Shown: positions 16,460-26,268 of the stretch, piece after piece
How positions within the stretch are numbered: the first letter of the stretch is position 1
How the letters are laid out: each line of letters opens with the position of its first letter
Origin: an uncultured Bacteroides sp.
GTDB taxonomy: Bacteria; Bacteroidota; Bacteroidia; Bacteroidales; Bacteroidaceae
Assembly: GCA_900766005.1 (NCBI GenBank)
Contig: CAAFTU010000012.1
Coordinates: forward strand, 1 to 64,000
Direction of reading: 5' to 3'
Length of the DNA: 64,000 bases
The notes under the pieces: generated by a model
Databases searched by the model: none
What the model was told of the DNA's origin: nothing
The model's input: the letters and a program-made list of their open reading frames with translations, nothing else
Position numbers and translations under genes: made by a program

Positions 16460-18058
16460 CTATACAATAGCTGAAGCTATCAGCTGAATAAAAAGTATCA
16501 AAAATACCATAGCAATGGGGTAAACCGTGGCATACGCCACACTCGGGATGTTGCTGTCTACCATCGAATCGGCAGCAGCCAAACCCGGCGTACTAGTCAT
16601 CCCACCGGTAATGGTGCCCAGCAAGTCGAGCAAACTGATTTTAAACACCAGACGCCCCACCACAGCGGCAATAATCATCGGTACCAGCGTGATAGCTGCC
16701 CCCACACCAAACATCAGCAACCCGCTTTCCTGGAAAGTGGCCACGAGATTCTTTCCGGCAGAAGTACCCACCTCGGCAAGGAAGAGCAGCAGACCCAGCT
16801 GGCGGAGCAGCTGATTGGCCGGTCCCGACATCGACCATAAGATAGGACCCGTCTTGCCGATAGCACTCAGAAACAGCGCCATCATCAGCACACCCCCCGT
16901 CAGTCCCGGAGAGAAAGACATCCCGTCAGAGAAAGAAAGATTGAGTTTGCCGAACAGCACTCCCAGCACGATGCCCATAGCAATGGGAAAGAAGTCGGTA
17001 TCCGACAGCTTCTTGGCATCGTTGCCCAGCAGACGGGCTACTCCTTGAATGCCCTCCTTTTCGCCGACCACCATCAGTTTGTCACCCAGCTTCAGAGCCA
17101 GTTCAGGTGAAGGTGAGAGGTCGATACCGCTTCGGCGCACACGGGTCACTGTACATCCGAAATTCTTCTGCAGGTTCAAATCGCCGAGCTGCTTGTTGAT
17201 CATATCTTTTTTCGTCAGCAGCAGGGATTCGATTTCCTGCGTGTGATGCAGCGGGAGTTCTCCCTCTTCGCGTTCACCCACCAGCACTGCCAGCTGATTG
17301 AGCGACTCTTCGCTGCCCACGGCTTGTATGTAATCCCCCTCATGCAACACACTGTGTGCAGTAGGGATACAGATCTCATCGTGATGTTTGAGGCGGGAAA
17401 TCACGGCACCCGTCATGGCACGCGCATTGATCTGCATCAGCGTACGGCCGAAAATACTGGCATTCGACACCCGGAATATGCAGGTAGTCAGCTCGGGATA
17501 CTGCCCGCGACGCTCCACCTCCAGCCGGCGAGCCTCCTTGTCCAAGTCCACGCGCATCAGTTTGGGCATCAGCTTCACAAAGAGAATCACTCCGATCACG
17601 CCAAAGGGATAGGCAATACCGTAGGCAATAGAAGCCAGCGGCGAATTCGTGCTGTCGATGGCCACCGCCAAACCCGGCGTACTGGTGAGCGCACCGGCAA
17701 TGAGCCCCACCACACTCGGGGTATCCAAATGGAAGAGATACTTCAAGCCCACAGCCGTGAGACAAGCCGAGCAGATGATGAGCATGGTAATCAGAATCAA
17801 CGTTTTGCCCTTGCTGCGGAACGAATCGAAGAAACCCGGCCCCGCCTGGATGCCGATAGTAAAAATGAAAAGCACCAAGCCGAAGTTGCCCAGTTCTTTG
17901 GGAATAATCACACCGAAATGGCCGAAAAGCAGCGCAATAAAAATCACTGCCGACACGTCAAGAGAAAGCCCCTTGATTTTAATCCGTCCCAGCATGAATC
18001 CCAACGCCACAATGAGAAACAAGGAAAAATAAGAAGATTGTAATAATTCTGCAATCAT
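16460..18058 (-). CDS. AAE-family transporter (YidE/AspT type)
   Basis: The 532-residue inner-membrane protein has the duplicated AspT/YidE/YbjL antiporter domain. The N-terminal half (about 1-165) contains LGFMLGRIKIKG, GIQAGPGFF and TSTPGLAVAID. Two RCK_C/TrkA_C domains lie at about 190-360. The C-terminal half has SPGLTGGVLMMALF, EVGTSAGKNL and TSTPGLAAADSM. AspT exchanges aspartate for alanine; the substrate of this protein is unknown. A paralogue is encoded at 38670-40334. Two -7 boxes lie upstream, and it is transcribed alone. Confidence 0.9.
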   Translation of the reverse strand: MIAELLQSSYFSLFLIVALGFMLGRIKIKGLSLDVSAVIFIALLFGHFGVIIPKELGNFGLVLFIFTIGIQAGPGFFDSFRSKGKTLILITMLIICSACLTAVGLKYLFHLDTPSVVGLIAGALTSTPGLAVAIDSTNSPLASIAYGIAYPFGVIGVILFVKLMPKLMRVDLDKEARRLEVERRGQYPELTTCIFRVSNASIFGRTLMQINARAMTGAVISRLKHHDEICIPTAHSVLHEGDYIQAVGSEESLNQLAVLVGEREEGELPLHHTQEIESLLLTKKDMINKQLGDLNLQKNFGCTVTRVRRSGIDLSPSPELALKLGDKLMVVGEKEGIQGVARLLGNDAKKLSDTDFFPIAMGIVLGVLFGKLNLSFSDGMSFSPGLTGGVLMMALFLSAIGKTGPILWSMSGPANQLLRQLGLLLFLAEVGTSAGKNLVATFQESGLLMFGVGAAITLVPMIIAAVVGRLVFKISLLDLLGTITGGMTSTPGLAAADSMVDSNIPSVAYATVYPIAMVFLILFIQLIASAIV

Positions 18059-18090
18059 AAAATAATAATATAGAGGTTAGTTCATTTCGC

Positions 18091-18120
18091 AAAGATATTG
18101 ATTTATCGTTGCAAAGATAT
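18091..18120 (-). promoter_or_regulatory. two tandem -7 promoter boxes
   Basis: TATCTTTG appears twice on the minus strand (18120-18113 and 18098-18091), 22 bases apart, upstream of the AAE transporter start at 18058. Either or both may be used. Confidence 0.55.
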
Positions 18121-18237
18121 GTTTCCACCCTGTTTTTTTATGCGCAAATGAAAAATAAAACGCATGGAATAACAAGGAGTTTTACGCTGCCGGATACCTA
18201 CTTTTGATTAGGCCGTTGACTTTTTTTCATCTTTTTT

Positions 18238-18273
18238 GGGTATTTCCTACCCTCCTGCTTCCCTGTACCTTTG
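18238..18273 (+). promoter_or_regulatory. hmu operon promoter with inverted repeat
   Basis: TACCTTTG (18266-18273) fits the -7 consensus. Upstream an inverted repeat GGGTA-TTTCC-TACCC (18238-18252) ends 13 bases before the box, where a repressor would block RNA polymerase. It does not match the E. coli Fur consensus well. The hmuY ATG is at 18330. Confidence 0.55.
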
Positions 18274-18329
18274 CCGTCGAAAAAAAAGAAAACAATTTAT
18301 TCAAAATTTATAAAAGATTTGTATCGCGT

Positions 18330-18932
18330 ATGAAAATGTTTAAATTAGGAAGCATCTCAGCTATGCTTATCCTTTTATCGGTAACAGGTGTAGCTTGCAG
18401 CAACGATGACGACGAAAAGAAAGTAAATGACCCCAAGACGCAAACACTGACCGTAGATGCCACGAAGTACAACCAATGGGTATATGTAAACCTCAAGGAC
18501 GGAAAGACGCAAACGGTGACTATGGACGGCAAGGATGATGAATCAAAGGTCACTATCGACTGGCAGATTGCCCTTCACCGCTACACGGAGGTGAAAACCA
18601 ACGGAGGCTCGGTGGTGCAGACGGCAGAGACCAGTATGGACAAAGTGACGGAAGCTCCAGCCGGCGGTTATACTGCCGACAGCGACGGACAGCGGATCCT
18701 GGTGAAATTTTCCATGCCGCCCACCGACGACTGCTTCGTGACTACCCACTGCAACACGGTGATGAAATGGACAGAAGGTTCGGCCATGGACGGCACACTG
18801 GCCACCACCAACAAAGTATTTGTTCTGAAATGCAAGGACGGCAGCGTGGCCAAACTCCAATTCACTGACTATGCCAACTCCGACAACGTCAAGGGACACG
18901 TCACACTTCAGTATCAATATCCGTTCAACTGA
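18330..18932 (+). CDS. hmuY: HmuY-family heme-binding lipoprotein
   Basis: The 200-residue protein begins with a lipoprotein-like signal ending VTGVACSN and an acidic tail (NDDDEKK), typical of surface lipoproteins in Bacteroidetes. The HmuY domain spans about 45-200 and includes DWQIALHRYTEVKTNGGSV and the conserved N-terminal strand YNQWVYVNL. HmuY of Porphyromonas gingivalis takes heme from host proteins and hands it to HmuR, which is encoded next, seven bases after this stop. The start is set at ATG 18330, placing the signal peptide at the N-terminus and the promoter upstream. The two axial histidines of P. gingivalis HmuY cannot be assigned by eye. Confidence 0.9.
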   Translation: MKMFKLGSISAMLILLSVTGVACSNDDDEKKVNDPKTQTLTVDATKYNQWVYVNLKDGKTQTVTMDGKDDESKVTIDWQIALHRYTEVKTNGGSVVQTAETSMDKVTEAPAGGYTADSDGQRILVKFSMPPTDDCFVTTHCNTVMKWTEGSAMDGTLATTNKVFVLKCKDGSVAKLQFTDYANSDNVKGHVTLQYQYPFN

Positions 18933-18938
18933 TAAAGG

Positions 18939-21203
18939 ATGAAAAGAAGGGTTATCTTACTAGCTTGCGTGCTGTCTTCGCTGTGCACTACAGTGGGGGC
19001 AGCACCCGCTTTGATGATGCACGACGGTAACGAGGAAGCCGACGTGCGCAAAATCAAAGGAATCGTGCTGGACGAGAAAGGAGCACCGCTTCCGGGGGCA
19101 TCGATCCAGGTGATAGGTACCACCATCGGCGCCGGCACCAACACGCTCGGTGAATTTTCACTGAGCCTGCAGAGTTCCAAGTGGCTGGTGCTGCGGGCCA
19201 GTTTTGTGGGCTACACGCCGGTGGACTATACCCCCGCCGAACACAACGACGAGGCAATTGTCATCCGCCTGTGTCCCACCCTCAGCAGCCTGGACGAAAT
19301 TGTGGTCACGGGTACCCGCAGCGAAAAGCCGCTGAAGGATGTACCCGTGCTGACCCGTGTGATCAGCCAGAAGGAGATTGAAGCCCTCAACCCGATGGAC
19401 TTCGAGACCCTGCTGCAATATCAGCTGCCGGGCATTCAGTTCAGCTACAACTCCATGAGCAAACTGCCCGAAATCACCTACCAGGGCATGGGCGGCGAAT
19501 ACCTGCTGTTTCTCCTCGACGGTGAGCGCATCAGCGGAGAAGGTTCAGACCACAACCCGGATTTCAGCCGCTTCAACGTAGATGATATCGAGCGGATTGA
19601 AATCGTGAAGGGAGCACAGTCTACGCTGTATGCGTCGAACGCGTTGGGGGCCGTGATCAACATCATCACCAAAAGTGCCACCCGTCCGTTTGTGGGAAAT
19701 GTAAACGCGCGCTACGGCAACAAGAGCGGACAGAAGTACACAGTATCGGGAGGAATGCACCGCAACCGCCTGTCTACTTTCAGCAGTGTGTCTCACCGCA
19801 GAAGGGATACGTACACCATTTCCGACGACGGAGAGACCGACCGCACCGTGATTTATCCCGACGGCAGCATCGGCACCGACAAGGGAAGCTACAGCAGCAC
19901 CATCCGGGGATACCGCATCTGGGATGCTACGCAGAAGCTGGGATATGCCTTTACCGACCGGCTGAAGGCGGAAGTGAAGGGTACGTATTACCGCAACTTG
20001 CGCGATGATGCTACGAGCAATGCCAAGACGCACGACATCTTCTCAAACTATACCGTGAGCAGCAAGCTGAACTATCTGTTCAATGCCCGACACCGGATGG
20101 ATTTCTCCTATATCTTCGACGGCTACCGCAAGGATATCGACTACTTCCAGGCGGGGTATAAGAAAAAGAATTACGACAACTTCCTGCAAACGGCCCGACT
20201 GAACTACAGCGGCAGCCTCAACGACCGTCACGTGCTGACGGCAGGGGTGGAAGCGGAAATTGAATACCTGAAACATTACATGTTTAAGGACAGTACGCAC
20301 CATCGCCGCCAGTCGTATGTGGGCTATGTGCAGGAGGAATGGAAGGTGAGCGACGAACTGAGTCTGACTGCCGGAGTACGGGCCGACTGGCGCACGCATT
20401 ATCATCTGCACTTCACGCCGAAGGTGTCGGCCATGTATCAGCCCACCCGCTGGATGACGATTCGCGCCGGCTATGCACAGGGCTATCGTCCTCCTACTCT
20501 GAAGGAGCTGTATGAGGAGTACGACATGGGCGGACTGGGCATGTTTACCATCCACGGCGACCCCAACCTGAAGGCGGAGGAGAGTCAGCAGGTGTCGCTC
20601 TCTGCCGAATTCAACCAGGGCATTTTCTATGGTTCTGTGTCGGGCTACTACAACACGTTCAAGAATAAAATCATCCTGGCTTATCTGGACCGTCCGGAGG
20701 AGGGAAAGAACATGCCCGACATGAAGTATATGAATGCCGATGATGCCGAGAGCCTCAGCATGGAAGCCATCGCACGGGTGAAGATGCCCTGCGGAGTGAT
20801 GCTGCAGGGTGCGTATTCATACATTCATGAAAAGGAGGAATACAACGGCTACAACCTGACCATGTCGCGCCCGCACAGTGTGACTTTTCATGCATCCTAC
20901 AGCCGGAAATGTGGCAAGATCGGCACCTCAGTGGCGTTCAACGGACAATGGAGTTCACGGCTGCACACGTATTCGTACGACTCGACCCACCAGACGCTGA
21001 CAGAATACCGATATGCTCCGCGCACAATCTGCACCCTGAACACGAGTGTCAGTTTTCCCAGGGGCATCACGGCCGGAGTGGGCGTCGACAATCTGTTCAA
21101 CTACCAGGATAAATCGGCCGACTATGGCATCCAACTGCCACAGCAGGGCATCAGTTTTGTGGCTACGGTATCGGTAAACCTGGCCGACTTGTGCCAATGG
21201 TAA
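18939..21203 (+). CDS. hmuR: TonB-dependent heme receptor
   Basis: The 754-residue outer-membrane receptor has a signal peptide (TVGA-AP), a carboxypeptidase-like N-terminal domain (about 40-115), a plug (about 125-235, with FLLDGERISGEG and IEIVKGAQSTLYASNALGAV), and a barrel. YRPPTLKELYEEYDMGG and IHGDPNLKAEES match, with changes, the YRAP/FRAP and NPNL boxes used by HmuR and related heme receptors. It brings heme into the periplasm with TonB energy. It lies directly after hmuY and before hmuS in the same orientation. The terminal residues LADLCQW are less aromatic than usual but still end in Trp. Confidence 0.93.
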   Translation: MKRRVILLACVLSSLCTTVGAAPALMMHDGNEEADVRKIKGIVLDEKGAPLPGASIQVIGTTIGAGTNTLGEFSLSLQSSKWLVLRASFVGYTPVDYTPAEHNDEAIVIRLCPTLSSLDEIVVTGTRSEKPLKDVPVLTRVISQKEIEALNPMDFETLLQYQLPGIQFSYNSMSKLPEITYQGMGGEYLLFLLDGERISGEGSDHNPDFSRFNVDDIERIEIVKGAQSTLYASNALGAVINIITKSATRPFVGNVNARYGNKSGQKYTVSGGMHRNRLSTFSSVSHRRRDTYTISDDGETDRTVIYPDGSIGTDKGSYSSTIRGYRIWDATQKLGYAFTDRLKAEVKGTYYRNLRDDATSNAKTHDIFSNYTVSSKLNYLFNARHRMDFSYIFDGYRKDIDYFQAGYKKKNYDNFLQTARLNYSGSLNDRHVLTAGVEAEIEYLKHYMFKDSTHHRRQSYVGYVQEEWKVSDELSLTAGVRADWRTHYHLHFTPKVSAMYQPTRWMTIRAGYAQGYRPPTLKELYEEYDMGGLGMFTIHGDPNLKAEESQQVSLSAEFNQGIFYGSVSGYYNTFKNKIILAYLDRPEEGKNMPDMKYMNADDAESLSMEAIARVKMPCGVMLQGAYSYIHEKEEYNGYNLTMSRPHSVTFHASYSRKCGKIGTSVAFNGQWSSRLHTYSYDSTHQTLTEYRYAPRTICTLNTSVSFPRGITAGVGVDNLFNYQDKSADYGIQLPQQGISFVATVSVNLADLCQW

Positions 21204-21220
21204 GCCGATGGTAAGCCGCC

Positions 21221-21326
21221 GGACAAGGGACCGGACAAGGGACCCCGGTGAGTGGAGGGGCCTCTCCCAAATGAGAACGGCAAAATGAGAGTGGCAGAGT
21301 AAGAGTGGCAAAGTAAGAGTTGCAAA
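21221..21326. repeat. repeat-filled hmuR-hmuS spacer
   Basis: The 160-base spacer has a 12-bp duplication GGACAAGGGACC (21221-21232, 21233-21244). A near-palindrome GGAGGGGCCTCTCC follows at 21253-21266. Four 14-bp units then begin at 21271, 21285, 21299 and 21313, with consensus RTRAGAGTGGCAAA. The hmuS start is 37 bases further on. Confidence 0.75.
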
Positions 21327-21363
21327 GTGATTTTGATAAAAAAATAAGAACGAAAGAAGAAAA

Positions 21364-24300
21364 ATGAAGAGAAAAAGTATCTTAGGAATCAGTGTCATCG
21401 CCTTGCTGGCGGTCGGCTTTTTCGTATGGAGCAAGTGGCTGGGCACCACCCGCATTGCCTTTGTGAACTTCCAGACGATTGAGCAGGGACGCATTTCGAA
21501 GGCAAACAACAACGAGTCCATCAAGCTGAGCGAGGTGTCGCTGGACGATCTCCACCGGCTGGCCGACTATGACATGGTGTTCATCAACGGGATGGGCCTG
21601 CGCATCGTGGAGGAACAGCGCCAGCAGATTGAGAAGGCAGCAAGCCACGGAGTGCCGGTGTACACGGCGATGGCCACCAATCCGGCCAACAACATCTGCA
21701 GCCTCGACAGCGTGCAGCAGAAGTATATCCGCGCATACCTGTCGTATGGCGGCAACACGAACTACCGGTATCTGCTGAATTATGTGCGCAAGGTAATCGA
21801 CGGAAAGGTGTGGGGCGTATCGGACATCCAAGAACCGGTGGTCCGCCCGAGCGACCTGCTCTATCATGCCGGACTCAAGAACCGGGAGGAGGAACAGGAG
21901 TTTCTGACGGTGGACGATTACGAGCATTTTCTGCGCACCAACGGACTGTATAAGGAGAGCGGCAAGCGCATCGTGGTCACGGGACAGATGGCCGATGCCA
22001 GCGGACTGATTGAAGCGCTCGAGAAGGAAGGATACAACGTATATCCGGTGCAGTCGATGACGCGCTTCCTGGAGTTCATCAATGAAATCCGTCCGCAAGC
22101 AGTCATCAACATGGCCCACGGACGGTTGGGGGATGAGATGGTGGGCTACCTGAAGGCTCACAACATCCTGCTCTTTGCACCGCTGACCATCAACGGGCTG
22201 ACGGAGGAATGGGAGAAAGACCCGATGGGTATGTCGGGGGGCTTCCTCTCGCAGAGCGTGGTGATGCCCGAAATGGACGGTGCCATCCGCACGTATGCCT
22301 TGTTTGCCCAATACGAAGACGAGGAAGGACTACGCCACTCGTATGCTGTGCCCGAACGGCTGAAGACATTCGTAGAAAACATCAACAAAAGTCTGAAACT
22401 GGCTGAAATGCCCAACAAGGACAAAAAGATAGCCATTGTATATTATAAGGGACCGGGGCAGAATGCGCTGACAGCTGCCGGTATGGAAGTCGTTCCCTCG
22501 CTCTATCAGTTGCTGGTGCGCCTGAAAGAAGAAGGTTATAACGTAGGCCACCTGCCTGCCGATGCAGAAGCCCTGGGCCGGATGATTCAGGAGCAGGGGT
22601 CGGTGTTCAATGCCTATGCCGAAGGAACCATGGACCGCTTCCTGCAGCAGGGAGACGTGGTACGCATCAACAAGGAAGCGTATGAAAGCTGGGTGAAGAA
22701 ATCGCTCCGTCCGGAGAAATACGAGGAAGTGAAGGCCACTTTCGGAGAATTCCCGGGCGACTACATGGTGACCTCCGAAGGAGAACTGGGCCTTGCCCGT
22801 CTGCAGTTTGGCAATGTGGTGCTGATGCCCCAATATGCAGCCGGCAAGGGCGACAACACCTTCCAGGTGGTACACGGCACACACCTTCCCCCTCCCCACG
22901 CCTACATAGCTTCCTACCTGTGGATGCAGTACGGGTTCCAGGCCGATGCGCTGATTCACTTCGGCACCCACGGCAGCCTCGAGTTTACCCCGCATAAGCA
23001 GGTGGCTCTGTGCAGCAACGACTGGCCCGACCGGCTGACGGGTGCATTGCCGCATTTCTATATCTATTCCATCGGCAATGTGGGTGAAGGCATGATTGCC
23101 AAACGCCGTTCGTATGCCACCCTGCAGTCGTACCTCACACCGCCTTTCCTCGAAAGCAGTGTCAGAGGCATTTACCGCCAGCTGATGGAGAAAATCAAGA
23201 TTTACAATCAGTCGCAAAAGGCCGACAAGACGGCTGAAGCAGAGGCTGTGAAGAAGCTGACCCTGGAAATGGGGATTCACCGCGACCTGGGGCTGGACAG
23301 CCTGACGCAGTCGCCCTACACAGAAGAGGAGATTGCACGCATCGAAAACTTTGCAGAGGAGCTGGCCACGGAAAAGATTACCGGACAGCTGTATACCATG
23401 GGAGTGCCGTACGAACAGCAGCGGATAGCCTCATCGGTGTATGCCATGACTACCGAACCCATCGCCTACAGTTTGCTGGCTCTCGACAAGCTGCAAGGTA
23501 AAGACACCGACCGCTTCATGAAGCACCGCAGTCTCTTTACCCAACATTACCTCACACCGGCCCGCCAGCTGGTAGAGAAACTGCTGGCCCAACCGGCCCT
23601 GGCAACAGACGAACTGATCTGCCGCACGGCAGGTATCACCCCTGAGGAACTGGCCAGCGCCCGCCAATGGGAGGCCGAACGTAGGGCTCCGAAGGGCATG
23701 CTGGCCATGATGAGGACGGCAAGCAAGAAGAAACAGGGTGCCGGCGGGAAAGGACATCCGTCGAGCAGAGAAACAGCAGCAGGAACCAAGCCGACCGTCA
23801 ACCCACAATGGGCCTTGGCTGTAAACGAAGTGGAGCGCAGCATCCGCCATATCAACGACTATCGCGAAGCATTGCTGAACAGTCCGCAACGCGAATTGAA
23901 CAGTCTGCTCAATGCCTTGAACGGCGGGTATACGGAACCTACTCCGGGAGGTGACCCGATTGCCAATCCCAACACCCTGCCCACCGGACGGAACATGTAT
24001 GCCATCAATGCAGAAGCCACTCCCACCGAATCGGCTTGGGAAAAAGGAGTAGCCTTGGCCAAGCAAACCATCGACACCTACAAGCGGCGTCACAACGACT
24101 CCATTCCGCGCAAAGTGAGCTACACGCTGTGGTCGTCGGAGTTTATCGAAACGGGCGGTGCCACCATTGCACAGGTGCTCTACATGCTGGGCGTGGAACC
24201 GGTGCGTGATGCGTTTGGCAGAGTGAGTGATCTGAAGCTGATTCCGTCGGCCGAACTGGGACGCCCGCGCATCGATGTGGTGGTGCAGACTTCCGGTCAG

Positions 24301-25485
24301 CTGCGCGACCTGGCGGCTTCGCGGTTGTTCCTGATTCAACGGGCCGTGCAGATGGCTGCGGCAGCGGCAGACGACCGGTATGAGAACCAGGTGGCCGCCA
24401 GCACAACCGAAATCGAGAAGATATTGACAGAAAAAGGGGTCAGTCCGAAAGAAGCACGCCAGCTGGCTGCCTACCGTGTATTTGGCGGTGCCAACGGCAT
24501 GTATGGCACAGGCATCCAAGAGATGACAGAAGCCGGCGACCGGTGGGAAAAGGAATCGGAAATCGCCAAAGTGTATCTGAACAACATGGGGGCTTTCTAT
24601 GGCAGTGAAAAGGAATGGGAAACGTTCCGCGAATATGCCTTTGAGGCAGCGCTGAGCCGCACGGATGTGGTGGTGCAGCCTCGCCAGAGCAACACCTGGG
24701 GCGCACTGAGCCTGGACCACGTGTATGAGTTTATGGGAGGCATGAACCTTGCTGTGCGCAATGTCACAGGCAAAGATCCGGATGCTTATCTCAGCGATTA
24801 CCGCAACCGCAACCACATGCGGATGCAGGAGGTGAAAGAGGCTATCGGGGTGGAAAGCCGCACCACGATTCTCAACCCCACTTACATTCGGGAAAAGATG
24901 AAGGGGGGAGCTTCCTCGGCCGACGGATTTGCGGAGGTCATTACCAATACGTATGGATGGAATGTTATGAAACCGGCTGCCATCGACAAGCAGTTGTGGG
25001 ACAACATTTACAAGGTGTATGTAGAAGATGAGTTCAACTTAGGTGTCAAGGAGTTCTTCGAAAAGCAGAACCCGGCTGCCCTGGAGGAAATGTCGGCTGT
25101 GATGCTGGAAAGCGCCCGGAAAGGGTTGTGGAAGGCCAGCGAGGAGCAAATCGGACAGCTGACCCAACTCCACACCGCACTGGTGAGCAAGTACCGTCCG
25201 TCGTGTTCGGGATTTGTGTGCAACAACAGCCAGCTGCGCCAGTTTATTGCTTCGCACACCGACGCACAGACGGCTGCTCAATACAAGGAGCAGATTATCC
25301 GCATCCGGGAAGCACAGGCAACTGGTAAGAAAAAAGGAATGGTGATGAAAAAAGAGGAAATAAATGCAGCAGGAGAACAGCAGACACATCACATCAGCAA
25401 CGTAGCGGTGGGATGTTCCGTCTTCGTTGTTCTGATAGCCTTGACCCTCTTTATACGCAAACGGCGCAATTCCCAACTTAAATAG
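21364..25485 (+). CDS. hmuS: CobN-like HmuS, probable heme dechelatase
   Basis: This 1373-residue protein belongs to the CobN/BchH magnesium- or cobalt-chelatase large-subunit superfamily. It has an N-terminal membrane anchor (IALLAVGFFVWSKW) and a C-terminal one (SVFVVLIALTLFIRKRR), so most of it probably faces the periplasm. The chelatase core motif HFGTHGSLEFTP is intact, with H532 and H536. In Bacteroides and Porphyromonas HmuS is the CobN-like member of heme operons and is reported to remove iron from heme anaerobically. Members of vitamin B12 pathways work with CobS/CobT, none of which is here; instead hmuT, hmuU and hmuV follow. Near 780-815 lies a Lys/Gly/Ser-rich low-complexity linker. 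Confidence 0.9.
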   Translation: MKRKSILGISVIALLAVGFFVWSKWLGTTRIAFVNFQTIEQGRISKANNNESIKLSEVSLDDLHRLADYDMVFINGMGLRIVEEQRQQIEKAASHGVPVYTAMATNPANNICSLDSVQQKYIRAYLSYGGNTNYRYLLNYVRKVIDGKVWGVSDIQEPVVRPSDLLYHAGLKNREEEQEFLTVDDYEHFLRTNGLYKESGKRIVVTGQMADASGLIEALEKEGYNVYPVQSMTRFLEFINEIRPQAVINMAHGRLGDEMVGYLKAHNILLFAPLTINGLTEEWEKDPMGMSGGFLSQSVVMPEMDGAIRTYALFAQYEDEEGLRHSYAVPERLKTFVENINKSLKLAEMPNKDKKIAIVYYKGPGQNALTAAGMEVVPSLYQLLVRLKEEGYNVGHLPADAEALGRMIQEQGSVFNAYAEGTMDRFLQQGDVVRINKEAYESWVKKSLRPEKYEEVKATFGEFPGDYMVTSEGELGLARLQFGNVVLMPQYAAGKGDNTFQVVHGTHLPPPHAYIASYLWMQYGFQADALIHFGTHGSLEFTPHKQVALCSNDWPDRLTGALPHFYIYSIGNVGEGMIAKRRSYATLQSYLTPPFLESSVRGIYRQLMEKIKIYNQSQKADKTAEAEAVKKLTLEMGIHRDLGLDSLTQSPYTEEEIARIENFAEELATEKITGQLYTMGVPYEQQRIASSVYAMTTEPIAYSLLALDKLQGKDTDRFMKHRSLFTQHYLTPARQLVEKLLAQPALATDELICRTAGITPEELASARQWEAERRAPKGMLAMMRTASKKKQGAGGKGHPSSRETAAGTKPTVNPQWALAVNEVERSIRHINDYREALLNSPQRELNSLLNALNGGYTEPTPGGDPIANPNTLPTGRNMYAINAEATPTESAWEKGVALAKQTIDTYKRRHNDSIPRKVSYTLWSSEFIETGGATIAQVLYMLGVEPVRDAFGRVSDLKLIPSAELGRPRIDVVVQTSGQLRDLAASRLFLIQRAVQMAAAAADDRYENQVAASTTEIEKILTEKGVSPKEARQLAAYRVFGGANGMYGTGIQEMTEAGDRWEKESEIAKVYLNNMGAFYGSEKEWETFREYAFEAALSRTDVVVQPRQSNTWGALSLDHVYEFMGGMNLAVRNVTGKDPDAYLSDYRNRNHMRMQEVKEAIGVESRTTILNPTYIREKMKGGASSADGFAEVITNTYGWNVMKPAAIDKQLWDNIYKVYVEDEFNLGVKEFFEKQNPAALEEMSAVMLESARKGLWKASEEQIGQLTQLHTALVSKYRPSCSGFVCNNSQLRQFIASHTDAQTAAQYKEQIIRIREAQATGKKKGMVMKKEEINAAGEQQTHHISNVAVGCSVFVVLIALTLFIRKRRNSQLK

Positions 25486-25495
25486 CATATAGTCG

Positions 25496-26200
25496 ATGGA
25501 AACAGTTGTCTTTATAGTGATGTTGCTCACAGCATTCAATTTTCTGCTGAAGCAAACGTTCTGGAAGGCGATGGCGGTGGGAATTCTCACCGCTGTCTGC
25601 GCCTTGTTTGCCGCCCTGTCCTGGCCCTACGCCATCGAGCAGTCGAAAGCCCAGATTCAGGCCTGGCTGAGCAACCAGCCGCTGATGCTCGACACGTCGG
25701 TGCTGCTCAGCGTCGACGTGTGTGCACAGATGGCTTATGCATGGCTCGCCGTTCATGTGGCTCATGTCTACCCCGTGAAACGCCACATGCTCATTTTCTA
25801 TCGCCTACTGCGATGGTTTCCCGGTCTGCTCATCTTTCCGGTGCTGTTCAGCGGACTGGTGTTTCTCATTTTTGCCTTTCCGGGCACGTCCTTCACCACT
25901 GTTGCCTGGTGTTATGCCGGCTTTCTGACGGTTGCCATTCCTTGCGGCAGGTATCTGCTGCTGGTGCTTTTGCCAGAGAAAGAACTACGTCTGGAGCTGT
26001 TTTTTCTCACTCATGCCCTGATTGCCATCTTGGGCATTGTGGCTACGGTCAACGGAAACACCTCGGCTGCCGGCGGGAGTGAAATCAACTGGCTGTCGGT
26101 GGGCGGTGTCACCATCCTGGCACTGGGAGGCTTCGCTCTGGGCATGTTAGGATGGAAGTTCCGCGAAAAACGGCGCCTGAGGCAGCTGGACAAGTCGTAG
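25496..26200 (+). CDS. hmuT: HmuT-like inner-membrane protein
   Basis: The 234-residue protein has about six membrane segments: VVFIVMLLTAFNFLL, MAVGILTAVCALFAAL, a segment before AHVYPVKRH, FPGLLIFPVLFSGLVFLIF, FLTVAIPCGRYLLLVLL and ALIAILGIVATV, and a last one near VGGVTILALGGFALG. A basic tail follows. I cannot name a domain; by position and order it is HmuT of hmuYRSTUV operons. It starts 10 bases after hmuS. Its likely role is to support HmuS or form the membrane partner of HmuU and HmuV (inference). Confidence 0.8.
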   Translation: METVVFIVMLLTAFNFLLKQTFWKAMAVGILTAVCALFAALSWPYAIEQSKAQIQAWLSNQPLMLDTSVLLSVDVCAQMAYAWLAVHVAHVYPVKRHMLIFYRLLRWFPGLLIFPVLFSGLVFLIFAFPGTSFTTVAWCYAGFLTVAIPCGRYLLLVLLPEKELRLELFFLTHALIAILGIVATVNGNTSAAGGSEINWLSVGGVTILALGGFALGMLGWKFREKRRLRQLDKS

Positions 26201-26268
26201 CCTCCTACCCCACTGAATTTGAATTACGTTGTATTACCTGAGTTCTCATTTATAATTATTACACAACC

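Noticed and set aside
23431..24816. 461-codon frame opposite hmuS
   Set aside because: Shadow; hmuS reads through with CobN motifs.
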